A stretch of 5,640 nt of DNA from JASLDZ01 sp964242895. GTDB lineage: Bacteria; Pseudomonadota; Alphaproteobacteria; Caulobacterales; Caulobacteraceae. The stretch's first letter is position 1. Every line of letters begins with the position of its first letter. The stretch covers positions 1 through 5,640 of the forward strand of contig CAXTBN010000113.1 of assembly GCA_964242895.1 (NCBI GenBank), in the 5' to 3' direction. The position numbers were made by a program, and so were the translations under genes. Below are positions 1 to 5,640 of the stretch, one piece after another. The notes under the pieces were generated by a model. The model saw only the letters and a program-made list of their open reading frames with translations. It was not told the origin of the DNA and did no database searches.

Positions 1-2906
1 GGCTTGGCGCCCTGGGCGACCTTGATCTCGATCTCGCGGCAGGCGTTCAGGTACTCGGCCGTGACGCCGAAGCGGCCGGAGGCGATCTGCTTGACCGCGC
101 TGTTGGCGTTGTCGCCGTTGGGCAGCGGCTTGTAGCGCTCCGGCACCTCGCCGCCCTCGCCGGAGACGGAGCGCGCGCCGATGCGGTTCATGGCGACATT
201 CAGCACGCCGTGCGCCTCCGGGCTCAGGGCGCCCAGGCTCATGCCGGGGGTGAGGAAACGCTGGCGCACGGCGTTGACGCTTTCGACCTCGTCCAGGCCG
301 ATGGCGGCGCGGTCGGGCTTCACCTCCAAGAGGTCGCGCAGCGTAATGGGGCGCTCGGGCCGCATCATGTCGCTGAACGCCTTATACGCGGTGTAGTCGC
401 CCCGGTCGCAGGCGGCCTGCAGGGTGTGGATCGCCTGCGCCTCGAAGGCGTGCGCCTCGCCCGAGCGCCGCTGGCGGTAGAGGCCGCCCACCGGCAGCGG
501 CGCCGCGGCCCCGTCCCAGGCGCGGGCGTGCAGGGCCGCGGCGGCGCGCTCCAAGCCGGGCAGGCCGACGCCCGAGATGCGGCTGGTCATGCCGGGGAAG
601 AGCTCGGCGACGAGGGCGCGGCTCAGGCCCACGGCCTCGAAGTTGTAGCCGCCGCGGTAGGCCGAGATGACGCTGACGCCCATCTTGGACAGGATCTTGA
701 GGAGCCCGCCCTCCACCGCCTTCTTGTGGTTCAGGCACACCTGACCGAAGGAGAGGCCGCCCGACAGCCCGCGCTCCTGCCGCTCCTGGAAGCTCTCCTG
801 CGCCAGGTAGGCGTTCACCGCCGTGGCCCCCACGCCGACCAGCACCGCGAAGGCGTGGACGTCCAGGCAGTCGCCCGCGCGCACGATCAGCGACACGTAC
901 GAGCGCAGGCCGCGCGCCACCAGGAAGCCGTGCACCGCCCCTGTCGCCAGGATCGAGGGAATGGCGATGCGGTCCTCGGCCGAGCCCTCGTCGGTGAGCA
1001 CGATCTGCGAGCGGCCGGAAAGCGCCGCGTCCTCCGCCTCCGCCCGGATGCGGTCCAACGCCTCGCGCAGGGCGGCGCCGGCGGGGGCGGCGGGGTCGGG
1101 TCGGGCGAAGGTGCAGTCGACGGTGGCGATCTGCTCGCGGCCGATGAAGCCGATCACGCGCTCGAACATGCCGGTGGTGAGCACGGGGCTCTCCAGCACG
1201 TAGACGTCGGTCTGGGTCTCGTCCTCGGCCAGGATGTTGCCGAGGTTCTTGAAGCGGGTTTTCAGGCTCATCACCCCCGTCTCGCGCAGGGGGTCGATGG
1301 GCGGGTTGGTGACCTGGGCGAAGGCTTGGCGGAAGTAGTGGCTCAGCGGCCGGTGGCGCTCGCTCAGCACCGCCAGCGGCGTGTCGTCGCCCATGGAGCC
1401 GACCGCCTCCTTGGCCTCCTCGGCCATGGGCGAGAGGATCAGCTCCAGGTCCTCCAGGCTCCAGCCGGCGGCGGCCTGACGACGGCGCAGCTCCTCGGGG
1501 CCGTAGCGGCGGGGCTCGGGGCCCGGGCCGATGCGCGGCTCCAGCGCCATGACGTTGCCCAGCCACTCGGCGTAGGGGTGGGCGGCGGCGAGCTCGTCGA
1601 TGATCTCGCGCTCGCCGTAGAGGCGGCCGGCGCCGCCTTCCTCCGGCGCGAGGTCGACGGCGATCATGCGGCCGGCGGTGATGTGGCCCTTGCGGACGAT
1701 GCGCCCCTCGGCGACCCCGCTCATGCCCGCCTCGGAGCCCACGATCAGCAGGCCGTCGTCGGTGACCGCCGTGCGCAGGGGGCGCAGGCCGTTGCGGTCC
1801 TTTCCGGCCACCACCCAGCGGCCGTCGGTGGCGCACAGGGCGGCGGGGCCGTCCCACGGCTCCATCACCGCGTTGCAGTAACCGTAGAGCGCCGCGTGCT
1901 CGGCGGGCATGTGCGGGCTGGCGGCCTCGGGCATCAGCAGCGCCTTGGCCATGGGGGCGGACCGGCCGGCGCGGACCAGGGTCTCGAAGGTGTTGTCCAG
2001 CGCCATGGAGTCCGAGCCGCCGGGCTGGATCACCGGCTTCACGTCCTCCTGCGCGTCGCCGAACGCCGTGGCGGCCATGCGGATCTCATGGCTCTTCATC
2101 CAGTTGGCGTTGCCGCGCAGCGTGTTGATCTCGCCGTTGTGCGCCAGCATGCGGAACGGCTGGGCGAGGCGCCACTCGGGAAAGGTGTTGGTCGAGTAGC
2201 GCTGGTGAAAGATGGCCACCGCCGCCTCGAACCGCGGGTCGCGCAGGTCGGGGTAGAAGCTGTCGATGTGCTCGGCCAGGAACATGCCCTTGTAGACGAG
2301 CGACCGCGCCGACAGCGAGCAGACGTAGAAGTGCGGCACACTCGGCCCGCGCGTCTCGATGCGCTTGCGCACGAGGAACAGGGCGCGCTCCAGCGCCTCG
2401 CCGTCGAGCTCGAGGCCGGGCGGCGGGCCGAGGAGGATCTGCTCGATCTCCGGCCGGGTGGCGACCGCCTTGTCGCCGATAACGGTCGGGTCGATGGGCG
2501 TCTGGCGCCAGCCGTAGATGTAGAAGCCGGCCGCGAGCACCTCGCTCTCGACGAGCGTGCGGCAGGCCTCCTGCGCGGCGAGGTCGGTGCGCGGCAGGAA
2601 GATCTGGCCGACGGCGATGGGGCCGGGCCGGAGGCGGTGCCCGGTGCGCTGCACCTGCTCGGCGAAGAAGGCCTGCGGGACGCTGACCATGACTCCCGCG
2701 CCGTCGCCCGTCTTGCCGTCCGCGTCCACCGCGCCCCGGTGCCAGACCGCCTTGAGCGAGCGGATGGCGATCTCCACCACCTCGCGCCGCGGCTTGCCGT
2801 CCAGCGCGCAGACGAGGCCCACGCCGCAGGCGTCGCGCTCGTCGGCCGGGTCGTAGGCGTGGCCGGCGACGAGGCGGTCGCGCATGGTTTCGTAGGACAG
2901 GGTCAC
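1..2906 (-). CDS. gltB: Glutamate synthase (NADPH) large subunit GltB, 3' part beyond the window
   Basis: This is the alpha subunit of NADPH-glutamate synthase, a cytoplasmic iron-sulphur flavoprotein that turns glutamine plus 2-oxoglutarate into two glutamates. I translated the frame from 2906 to the edge: 968 codons, no stop. Domains in order: a 26-residue propeptide, then Cys27 in DACGVG, the expected N-terminal nucleophile after cleavage; a class II glutaminase domain with TGDGAG (66-71), HNGEIN (256-261), GGSDS (296-300), EPWDGPAA (349-356) and DRNGLRP (370-376); a central domain with FAQVTNPPID (529-538); and the start of the FMN-binding synthase domain with TPGMSLGALS (886-895), GEGGE (916-920) and VAQGAK (963-968). 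About 500 residues, including the 3Fe-4S cysteines and the C-terminal beta-helix, lie off the left edge. I chose GTG at 2906 because GGAG lies seven bases upstream; ATG at 2885 is the alternative. It follows gltD by four bases. Confidence 0.97.
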   Translation of the reverse strand, partial: MTLSYETMRDRLVAGHAYDPADERDACGVGLVCALDGKPRREVVEIAIRSLKAVWHRGAVDADGKTGDGAGVMVSVPQAFFAEQVQRTGHRLRPGPIAVGQIFLPRTDLAAQEACRTLVESEVLAAGFYIYGWRQTPIDPTVIGDKAVATRPEIEQILLGPPPGLELDGEALERALFLVRKRIETRGPSVPHFYVCSLSARSLVYKGMFLAEHIDSFYPDLRDPRFEAAVAIFHQRYSTNTFPEWRLAQPFRMLAHNGEINTLRGNANWMKSHEIRMAATAFGDAQEDVKPVIQPGGSDSMALDNTFETLVRAGRSAPMAKALLMPEAASPHMPAEHAALYGYCNAVMEPWDGPAALCATDGRWVVAGKDRNGLRPLRTAVTDDGLLIVGSEAGMSGVAEGRIVRKGHITAGRMIAVDLAPEEGGAGRLYGEREIIDELAAAHPYAEWLGNVMALEPRIGPGPEPRRYGPEELRRRQAAAGWSLEDLELILSPMAEEAKEAVGSMGDDTPLAVLSERHRPLSHYFRQAFAQVTNPPIDPLRETGVMSLKTRFKNLGNILAEDETQTDVYVLESPVLTTGMFERVIGFIGREQIATVDCTFARPDPAAPAGAALREALDRIRAEAEDAALSGRSQIVLTDEGSAEDRIAIPSILATGAVHGFLVARGLRSYVSLIVRAGDCLDVHAFAVLVGVGATAVNAYLAQESFQERQERGLSGGLSFGQVCLNHKKAVEGGLLKILSKMGVSVISAYRGGYNFEAVGLSRALVAELFPGMTSRISGVGLPGLERAAAALHARAWDGAAAPLPVGGLYRQRRSGEAHAFEAQAIHTLQAACDRGDYTAYKAFSDMMRPERPITLRDLLEVKPDRAAIGLDEVESVNAVRQRFLTPGMSLGALSPEAHGVLNVAMNRIGARSVSGEGGEVPERYKPLPNGDNANSAVKQIASGRFGVTAEYLNACREIEIKVAQGAK

Positions 2907-2917
2907 GGCGTCACTCC
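2907..2917 (-). promoter_or_regulatory. Shine-Dalgarno site of gltB overlapping the end of gltD
   Basis: On the minus strand GGAG (2914-2917) covers the last gltD sense codon and runs into its TGA stop (2911-2913). It is followed seven bases later by GTG at 2906, in the GltB frame. This spacing supports the GTG start over ATG at 2885, and the arrangement fits translational coupling from gltD to gltB. Coupling is inferred from the layout and is not shown by the sequence. Confidence 0.6.
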
Positions 2918-4335
2918 GCAGCCAGGAGCGGACGGGGGCCCACCGGTGCTCGGCCCTGCAGCCAGCGATGGATGTCGACCGCGGCGTCCATGCCGTCCTT
3001 CACCGCCCAGACCACCAGCGACGCGCCGCGCACGATGTCGCCCGCGGCGAACACGCCCTCCAGCGTGGTGGCGAACGAGCGCGACGGGATGCGGATCGCC
3101 CCGTGCGGGGTGACGGCGAGGTCGGGTTCGTCCCAGGCGCCGGGCAGGTCCTCCGCGTCGAAGCCCAGCGCGCCGATCACGAGGTCGGCCTCCAGCCGTT
3201 CGGTCGCGCCGGTCACCGGCTCGGGCGAGCGGCGGCCGCCCGAGTCCGGTGCTCCCAGGCGCATGCGCTGCACCGTCACGGCGCCCTCGGCCACGGCGGC
3301 GGGGGAGGCGAGCCAGTCGAACACCACGCCCTCCTCCTCGGCGTGGGCCACCTCGCGGGCGGAACCCGGCATGTTGCGGCGGTCGCGGCGGTAGACGCAG
3401 GTGACGCTCGCCGCGCCCTGGCGCACGGCGGTGCGCACGCAGTCCATGGCCGTGTCGCCGCCCCCCAGCACCACCACGCGCTTGCCGGCCGCATCGAGCT
3501 CGGGCGGCGGCGGGCCGTCGCCGAAGCCCGCGCGGTTGGAGGCGATCAGGAAGGCGAGCGCCGGCGTCACCTCCGGCCCTCCGGGCGCGGCGAGGGCGCG
3601 GGCCGCGTAGACGCCGGTGGCCACCAGCACGGCGTCGTGGCGCGCGCGCAGGTCGGCCCAGGCGAGGTCGCGGCCGATGTCGCACTCCAGCCGGAACTCC
3701 ACGCCGCCCTCGGCCAGGCGGCGCACGCGGCGGTCCACGATCTCCTTCTCCAGCTTGAAGCCGGGGATGCCGTAGGTGAGCAGGCCCCCCGCGCGGTCGT
3801 GCCGGTCGTAGACGGTGACGGCGTAGCCCTCGGCGCGGAGCCGGTCGGCGGCGGACAGGCCTGCGGGTCCCGCGCCGACGATGCCGACGCTGTGGTCCCG
3901 CTCGCGCACCGGGCGGAGCGGAAGCACCCAGCCCTCGCGCCAGGCCAGGTCGGACAGGTGCGCCTCCACCGCGCCGATGGTCACGGTGCCGAAGCCCGCC
4001 TGCTCCACCACGCAGGCGCCCTCGCACAGCCGGTCCTGCGGGCAGATGCGGCCGCACACCTCCGGCAGGGTGGAGGTGGCCTGGCTCAGCTCGTAGGCCT
4101 CGCGCCAGCGGCCCTCGGCGGTCAGGCGCAGCCAGTCTGGGATGTCGTTCCCGAGCGGGCAGGCGCTCTGGCAGAAGGGCACGCCGCACTGGCTGCAGCG
4201 CGAGGACTGCGTCTCCGCCTCGGGCGCGGTGAAGCCGGCGTAGATCTCGCCGAAGTCACGCGCGCGCTCGCCCGCGCCGCGCTTGTGCGGCGTCTCGCGG
4301 GGTGTGACGGCGAACTTGAGCAGCCCTTCGGCCAT
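2911..4335 (-). CDS. gltD: Glutamate synthase (NADPH) small subunit GltD
   Basis: This is the beta subunit of NADPH-glutamate synthase: it oxidises NADPH through FAD and passes electrons through 4Fe-4S clusters to GltB. The protein is 474 residues from the chosen start, normal for the family. Motifs: an N-terminal cysteine group C47, C50, C55, C59 within RCSQCGVPFCQ; a second group C94, C98, C104, C108 within CGRICPQDRLCEG; an FAD dinucleotide fold GAGPAG (154-159); ATGVY (239-243); an NADPH-binding fold GGGDTAMDC (291-299); and the C-terminal FAD motif AAGDIVRGAS (430-439). Start: ATG at 4335 gives MAEGLLKF, which lines up with the Azospirillum N-terminus as I remember it, and GGA stands ten bases upstream. 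ATG at 4377 would add 14 residues (MSVHPRPRGPDHVA) that do not look like the family, with a purine-rich stretch only about 14 bases away. Similar diaphorase domains occur in other enzymes, but adjacency to gltB settles the identity. Confidence 0.96.
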   Translation of the reverse strand: MAEGLLKFAVTPRETPHKRGAGERARDFGEIYAGFTAPEAETQSSRCSQCGVPFCQSACPLGNDIPDWLRLTAEGRWREAYELSQATSTLPEVCGRICPQDRLCEGACVVEQAGFGTVTIGAVEAHLSDLAWREGWVLPLRPVRERDHSVGIVGAGPAGLSAADRLRAEGYAVTVYDRHDRAGGLLTYGIPGFKLEKEIVDRRVRRLAEGGVEFRLECDIGRDLAWADLRARHDAVLVATGVYAARALAAPGGPEVTPALAFLIASNRAGFGDGPPPPELDAAGKRVVVLGGGDTAMDCVRTAVRQGAASVTCVYRRDRRNMPGSAREVAHAEEEGVVFDWLASPAAVAEGAVTVQRMRLGAPDSGGRRSPEPVTGATERLEADLVIGALGFDAEDLPGAWDEPDLAVTPHGAIRIPSRSFATTLEGVFAAGDIVRGASLVVWAVKDGMDAAVDIHRWLQGRAPVGPRPLLAAE

Positions 4336-4351
4336 GGCGACGTGATCCGGC

Positions 4352-4365
4352 CCGCGTGGACGCGG
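4352..4365. repeat. Short perfect inverted repeat in the presumed gltD leader
   Basis: CCGCGT (4352-4357) and ACGCGG (4360-4365) are perfect inverted copies separated by two bases. If translation starts at 4335 it falls in the 5' leader, 16 bases from the start codon; if it starts at 4377 it is inside the coding sequence. It is short and could be chance. Confidence 0.2.
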
Positions 4366-4379
4366 ATGCACGCTCATAG

Positions 4380-4400
4380 CGGCAGGATCGTCCCCTGTCG
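4380..4400. repeat. Imperfect inverted repeat upstream of gltD
   Basis: CGGCAGG (4380-4386) and CCTGTCG (4394-4400) are inverted copies with one mismatch in seven positions and a seven-base centre. It lies 45 bases before the preferred gltD start at 4335 and directly before the alternative ATG at 4377. As RNA on the gltD strand the mismatch is A-C, so it is a weak hairpin; as DNA it could be a binding site for a regulator. With arms this short in GC-rich DNA, chance is a real possibility. Confidence 0.25.
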
Positions 4401-4433
4401 AAGAGGCGATCTCCCAAGTAGACTATTTCCGCG

Positions 4434-5468
4434 TCAGCCCGCCTCCTCCACACCGTATCCCGCGGCCTTGCCGGTCGGCGCTGGTCCACTTTGTGGACTG
4501 GCGGCGTTTTGCCCCTCGGGCTGGGCGAACTGGCCGCCGGAGCGGAAGCGCCAGAGATAGGTCGGCAGCACCGCGTCCACCGAGGTGGGCTCGACGCCCA
4601 GGTCGGCGAGGCCGGGCAGGGCGGGGTCGGCCACGTTGTCCCGTCCGAGCAGCTTCACCTGATCGGTGGTCAGCGGCGGCGGCAGGGGAAGGATCCGCGC
4701 CTGCAGGTCGCCCAGGGCGCCGATCAGGCCCGCGATCGGCATGGGCACGGGCAGCAGCGTCCGCTTCCGCTGGATGTCGTGGAGCATGATCTCCATCAGC
4801 TCGCGGAAGGTGTACACGCCCGGCCCGCCCAGCTCGTAGGTGCGCCCGGCGGCCTCCCGCGCCGGCTTCATCGCCTCGGCCACGGCCGCGCCCACGTCGC
4901 CCGCGTACACGGGCTGGAAGCGCGTGCCGGCCCCGACCATGGGCACCACGGGCGAGATGGCGGCGATGGCGGCGAAGCGGTTGAAGAACTGGTCCTCCGG
5001 CCCGAACACGATGGACGGACGCAGCACCGTGGCCGTCGGGATCGCAGCGCGCACGGCCGCCTCGCCCGCCGCCTTGGTGCGCGCGTAGGCGGAGGGGCTG
5101 CGCGCGTCCGCGCCGATGGCGGAGACCTGGATGAAGCGCGTGATCCCGCGCGCGGCGGCGGCGCGGGCGATCTCCCCCGCGCCCTGCGCCTGCAGCGCGT
5201 CGAAGGTCTGCCGCCCCGTCTCGGCGAGCACGCCGACGAGGTTGACCACCGCCTCCGCGCCCTCGAGCGCCAGGTCCACGCTGTCCGGCGACTTCAGGTC
5301 GGCGCGGGCGAACTCGATCTGGCCGACCTCGCCCATGACCTTCAGCTGGGGCGAGCGCAGCGGGTTCCTCGCCGCCACCCGGATGCGCCAGCCGTTGCGC
5401 GCCAGCGCGCGCACCACGTACTTGCCCAGGAACCCCGTGCCGCCGAAGACGGTGACCAGCGATTGCAT
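4434..5468 (-). CDS. NDUFA9-like atypical short-chain dehydrogenase/reductase, NAD(P)-binding
   Basis: The 344-residue protein has a Rossmann fold: the nucleotide-binding loop GGTGFLG spans residues 9-15, and an Arg-rich stretch follows the second strand (RVAARNPLR, 30-38). NLVGVLAE lies at 76-83. A Ser-Tyr-Lys set is present: S116 in QVSAIGAD and Y128-x3-K132 in YARTK. LRPSIVFGPED (149-159) and LTTDQVKLLGRDNV (266-279) are typical of the NDUFA9-like branch, usually annotated as complex I NDUFA9 subunit family protein. In mitochondria NDUFA9 is an accessory subunit of complex I; in bacteria the role is unsettled, so substrate and partner are unknown. Residues 311-344 form a low-complexity Gly/Pro/Ala/Gln tail. 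ATG at 5468 is the only plausible start: an in-frame TAA lies 13 codons upstream with no other start codon between, and GGAG lies 11 bases before it. It could instead be a sugar-nucleotide epimerase-like enzyme, but the C-terminal motifs argue against that. Confidence 0.88.
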   Translation of the reverse strand: MQSLVTVFGGTGFLGKYVVRALARNGWRIRVAARNPLRSPQLKVMGEVGQIEFARADLKSPDSVDLALEGAEAVVNLVGVLAETGRQTFDALQAQGAGEIARAAAARGITRFIQVSAIGADARSPSAYARTKAAGEAAVRAAIPTATVLRPSIVFGPEDQFFNRFAAIAAISPVVPMVGAGTRFQPVYAGDVGAAVAEAMKPAREAAGRTYELGGPGVYTFRELMEIMLHDIQRKRTLLPVPMPIAGLIGALGDLQARILPLPPPLTTDQVKLLGRDNVADPALPGLADLGVEPTSVDAVLPTYLWRFRSGGQFAQPEGQNAASPQSGPAPTGKAAGYGVEEAG

Positions 5469-5501
5469 GGGCGGGGAGACTCCGGCGCGGCGACGGGTGC
5501 G

Positions 5502-5530
5502 GGCTTAGAGGAGACGGCCGCCGCCTTCAA
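5502..5530 (-). promoter_or_regulatory. Candidate promoter of the NDUFA9-like gene
   Basis: On the minus strand TTGAAG (5525-5530, four of six matches to TTGACA) and TAAGCC (5502-5507, a poor match to TATAAT) are separated by 17 bases. Transcription would start near 5495 and leave a leader of roughly 27 bases before ATG 5468. It is the only pair with correct spacing that I found in this region; the -10 box is weak, so the call is tentative. Confidence 0.22.
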
Positions 5531-5557
5531 CGCGCCGGCGCACGCACGCGCCGGCGC
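5530..5557. repeat. Two 12-base direct repeats that also form a 10-bp hairpin
   Basis: ACGCGCCGGCGC occurs at 5530-5541 and again at 5546-5557, a 16-base period. Each copy contains the palindrome GCGCCGGCGC (5532-5541 and 5548-5557), so the two can pair as a perfect 10-bp stem with the loop ACGCAC. It lies just upstream of the candidate promoter of the dehydrogenase gene. No T-run follows on either strand, so it is not a canonical intrinsic terminator. Confidence 0.55.
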
Positions 5558-5584
5558 CCCGCCCGGCGGCGGCGCGCGGGCGGG
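5558..5584. repeat. Perfect 8-bp inverted repeat (hairpin)
   Basis: CCCGCCCG (5558-5565) and CGGGCGGG (5577-5584) are perfect inverted copies around an 11-base centre made of GGC-like repeats. It begins at the base after the preceding hairpin. No T-run adjoins it. Confidence 0.45.
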
Positions 5585-5604
5585 CGTGGGGAGGCGGCGG
5601 AGCG

Positions 5605-5621
5605 CCGGGCGTCCCGCCCGG
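5605..5621. repeat. Perfect 7-bp inverted repeat (hairpin)
   Basis: CCGGGCG (5605-5611) and CGCCCGG (5615-5621) are perfect inverted copies with the tight loop TCC. It is the third hairpin of the cluster. The bases that follow to the window edge are G-rich on the plus strand (repeated GTGGGTGAGTGGGTG) and show no gene. Confidence 0.45.
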
Positions 5622-5640
5622 TGGGTGAGTGGGTGTACCG

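Larger units (their letters stand above)
4336..4433 (-). promoter_or_regulatory. Gap between the NDUFA9-like gene and gltD, possible gltD promoter region
   Basis: The 98 bases hold no gene. The part nearest the dehydrogenase stop (about 4402-4433) is much less GC-rich than the coding sequence and contains GGAAATAGTCTACTTGG on the minus strand, the kind of base composition expected at a promoter in this genome. I cannot point to a good -35/-10 pair: CTGACG and TTGGGA are partial -35 matches, but no convincing -10 follows at 16-18 bases. No hairpin plus T-run terminator is visible after the dehydrogenase stop, so read-through into gltD is also possible. Confidence 0.25.

Noticed and set aside
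382..1857. A 491-codon minus-strand open frame within gltB in another frame
   Set aside because: Arg/Pro/Gly/His-rich shadow of the correct GltB frame, which is uninterrupted through the same bases.
1..2906. Possible frameshift or pseudogene in gltB, since the frame has no stop within the window
   Set aside because: Translation through the whole stretch keeps every expected motif in one frame; the gene simply continues past the left edge.
2912..2914. GTG overlapping the gltD stop codon as a start for gltB
   Set aside because: It is out of the GltB frame and meets TGA after three codons.
210..3113. A 967-codon open frame on the plus strand covering almost all of gltB in antisense
   Set aside because: It exists because the GltB frame uses almost no TTA, CTA or TCA codons, as expected at this GC content. 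The product is a low-information Ala/Gly/Arg/His-rich string with no domain, while the opposite strand encodes a textbook GltB.
2903..4189. A 428-codon minus-strand open frame within gltD in another frame
   Set aside because: Arg/Pro-rich shadow; the gltD frame carries all the cysteine and nucleotide-binding motifs.
2968..4560. A 530-codon plus-strand open frame opposite gltD
   Set aside because: Same cause: it is in register with the gltD codons and encodes no recognisable motif.
5529..5640. Possible 3' end of an upstream minus-strand gene ending at a TGA near 5527-5529, or the start of a plus-strand gene near the right edge
   Set aside because: The readable frames give only Arg/Pro/Ala-rich strings over the hairpin cluster, with no motif, so neither can be supported.

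Overview
The window is very GC-rich (roughly 70 % or more by eye), has no mobile element, RNA gene or CRISPR array, and carries three genes that all read on the minus strand. In transcription order, from the right edge to the left, they are: an atypical short-chain dehydrogenase of the NDUFA9-like family (5468 to 4434), gltD for the glutamate synthase small subunit (about 4335 to 2911), and gltB for the large subunit (2906 to beyond the left edge, 5' two thirds only). The residue patterns of GltB and GltD are close to those I remember for Azospirillum brasilense NADPH-glutamate synthase. Together with the NDUFA9-like gene and the base composition, this points to an alphaproteobacterium, perhaps of the Rhodospirillales; the exact genus cannot be read from the sequence.

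Right edge, 5469-5640: non-coding, with three strong GC hairpins and a possible weak promoter for the dehydrogenase gene. 4434-5468: the NDUFA9-like gene, complete. 4336-4433: a 98-base gap, visibly richer in A+T than its surroundings, where a gltD promoter could lie; no terminator is visible. 2911-4335: gltD, complete. 2907-2910: a four-base gap. 1-2906: gltB, open to the left edge and cut just after the start of the FMN-binding synthase domain.

GltB and GltD together form NADPH-dependent glutamate synthase (GOGAT), the second half of the GS/GOGAT route of ammonium assimilation. GltD takes electrons from NADPH onto FAD and passes them through iron-sulphur clusters to the FMN of GltB. GltB frees ammonia from glutamine and builds a second glutamate on 2-oxoglutarate. 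The order gltD-gltB is the reverse of the E. coli gltB-gltD order, and the four-base spacing suggests coupled translation. The NDUFA9-like gene is co-directional but has no known part in this pathway.

This is ordinary core metabolism. I found no convincing new system. The points worth a second look are the hairpin cluster at the right edge, some changed residues in GltB, the start-site question in gltD, and the very long antisense open frames, which I read as composition artefacts.
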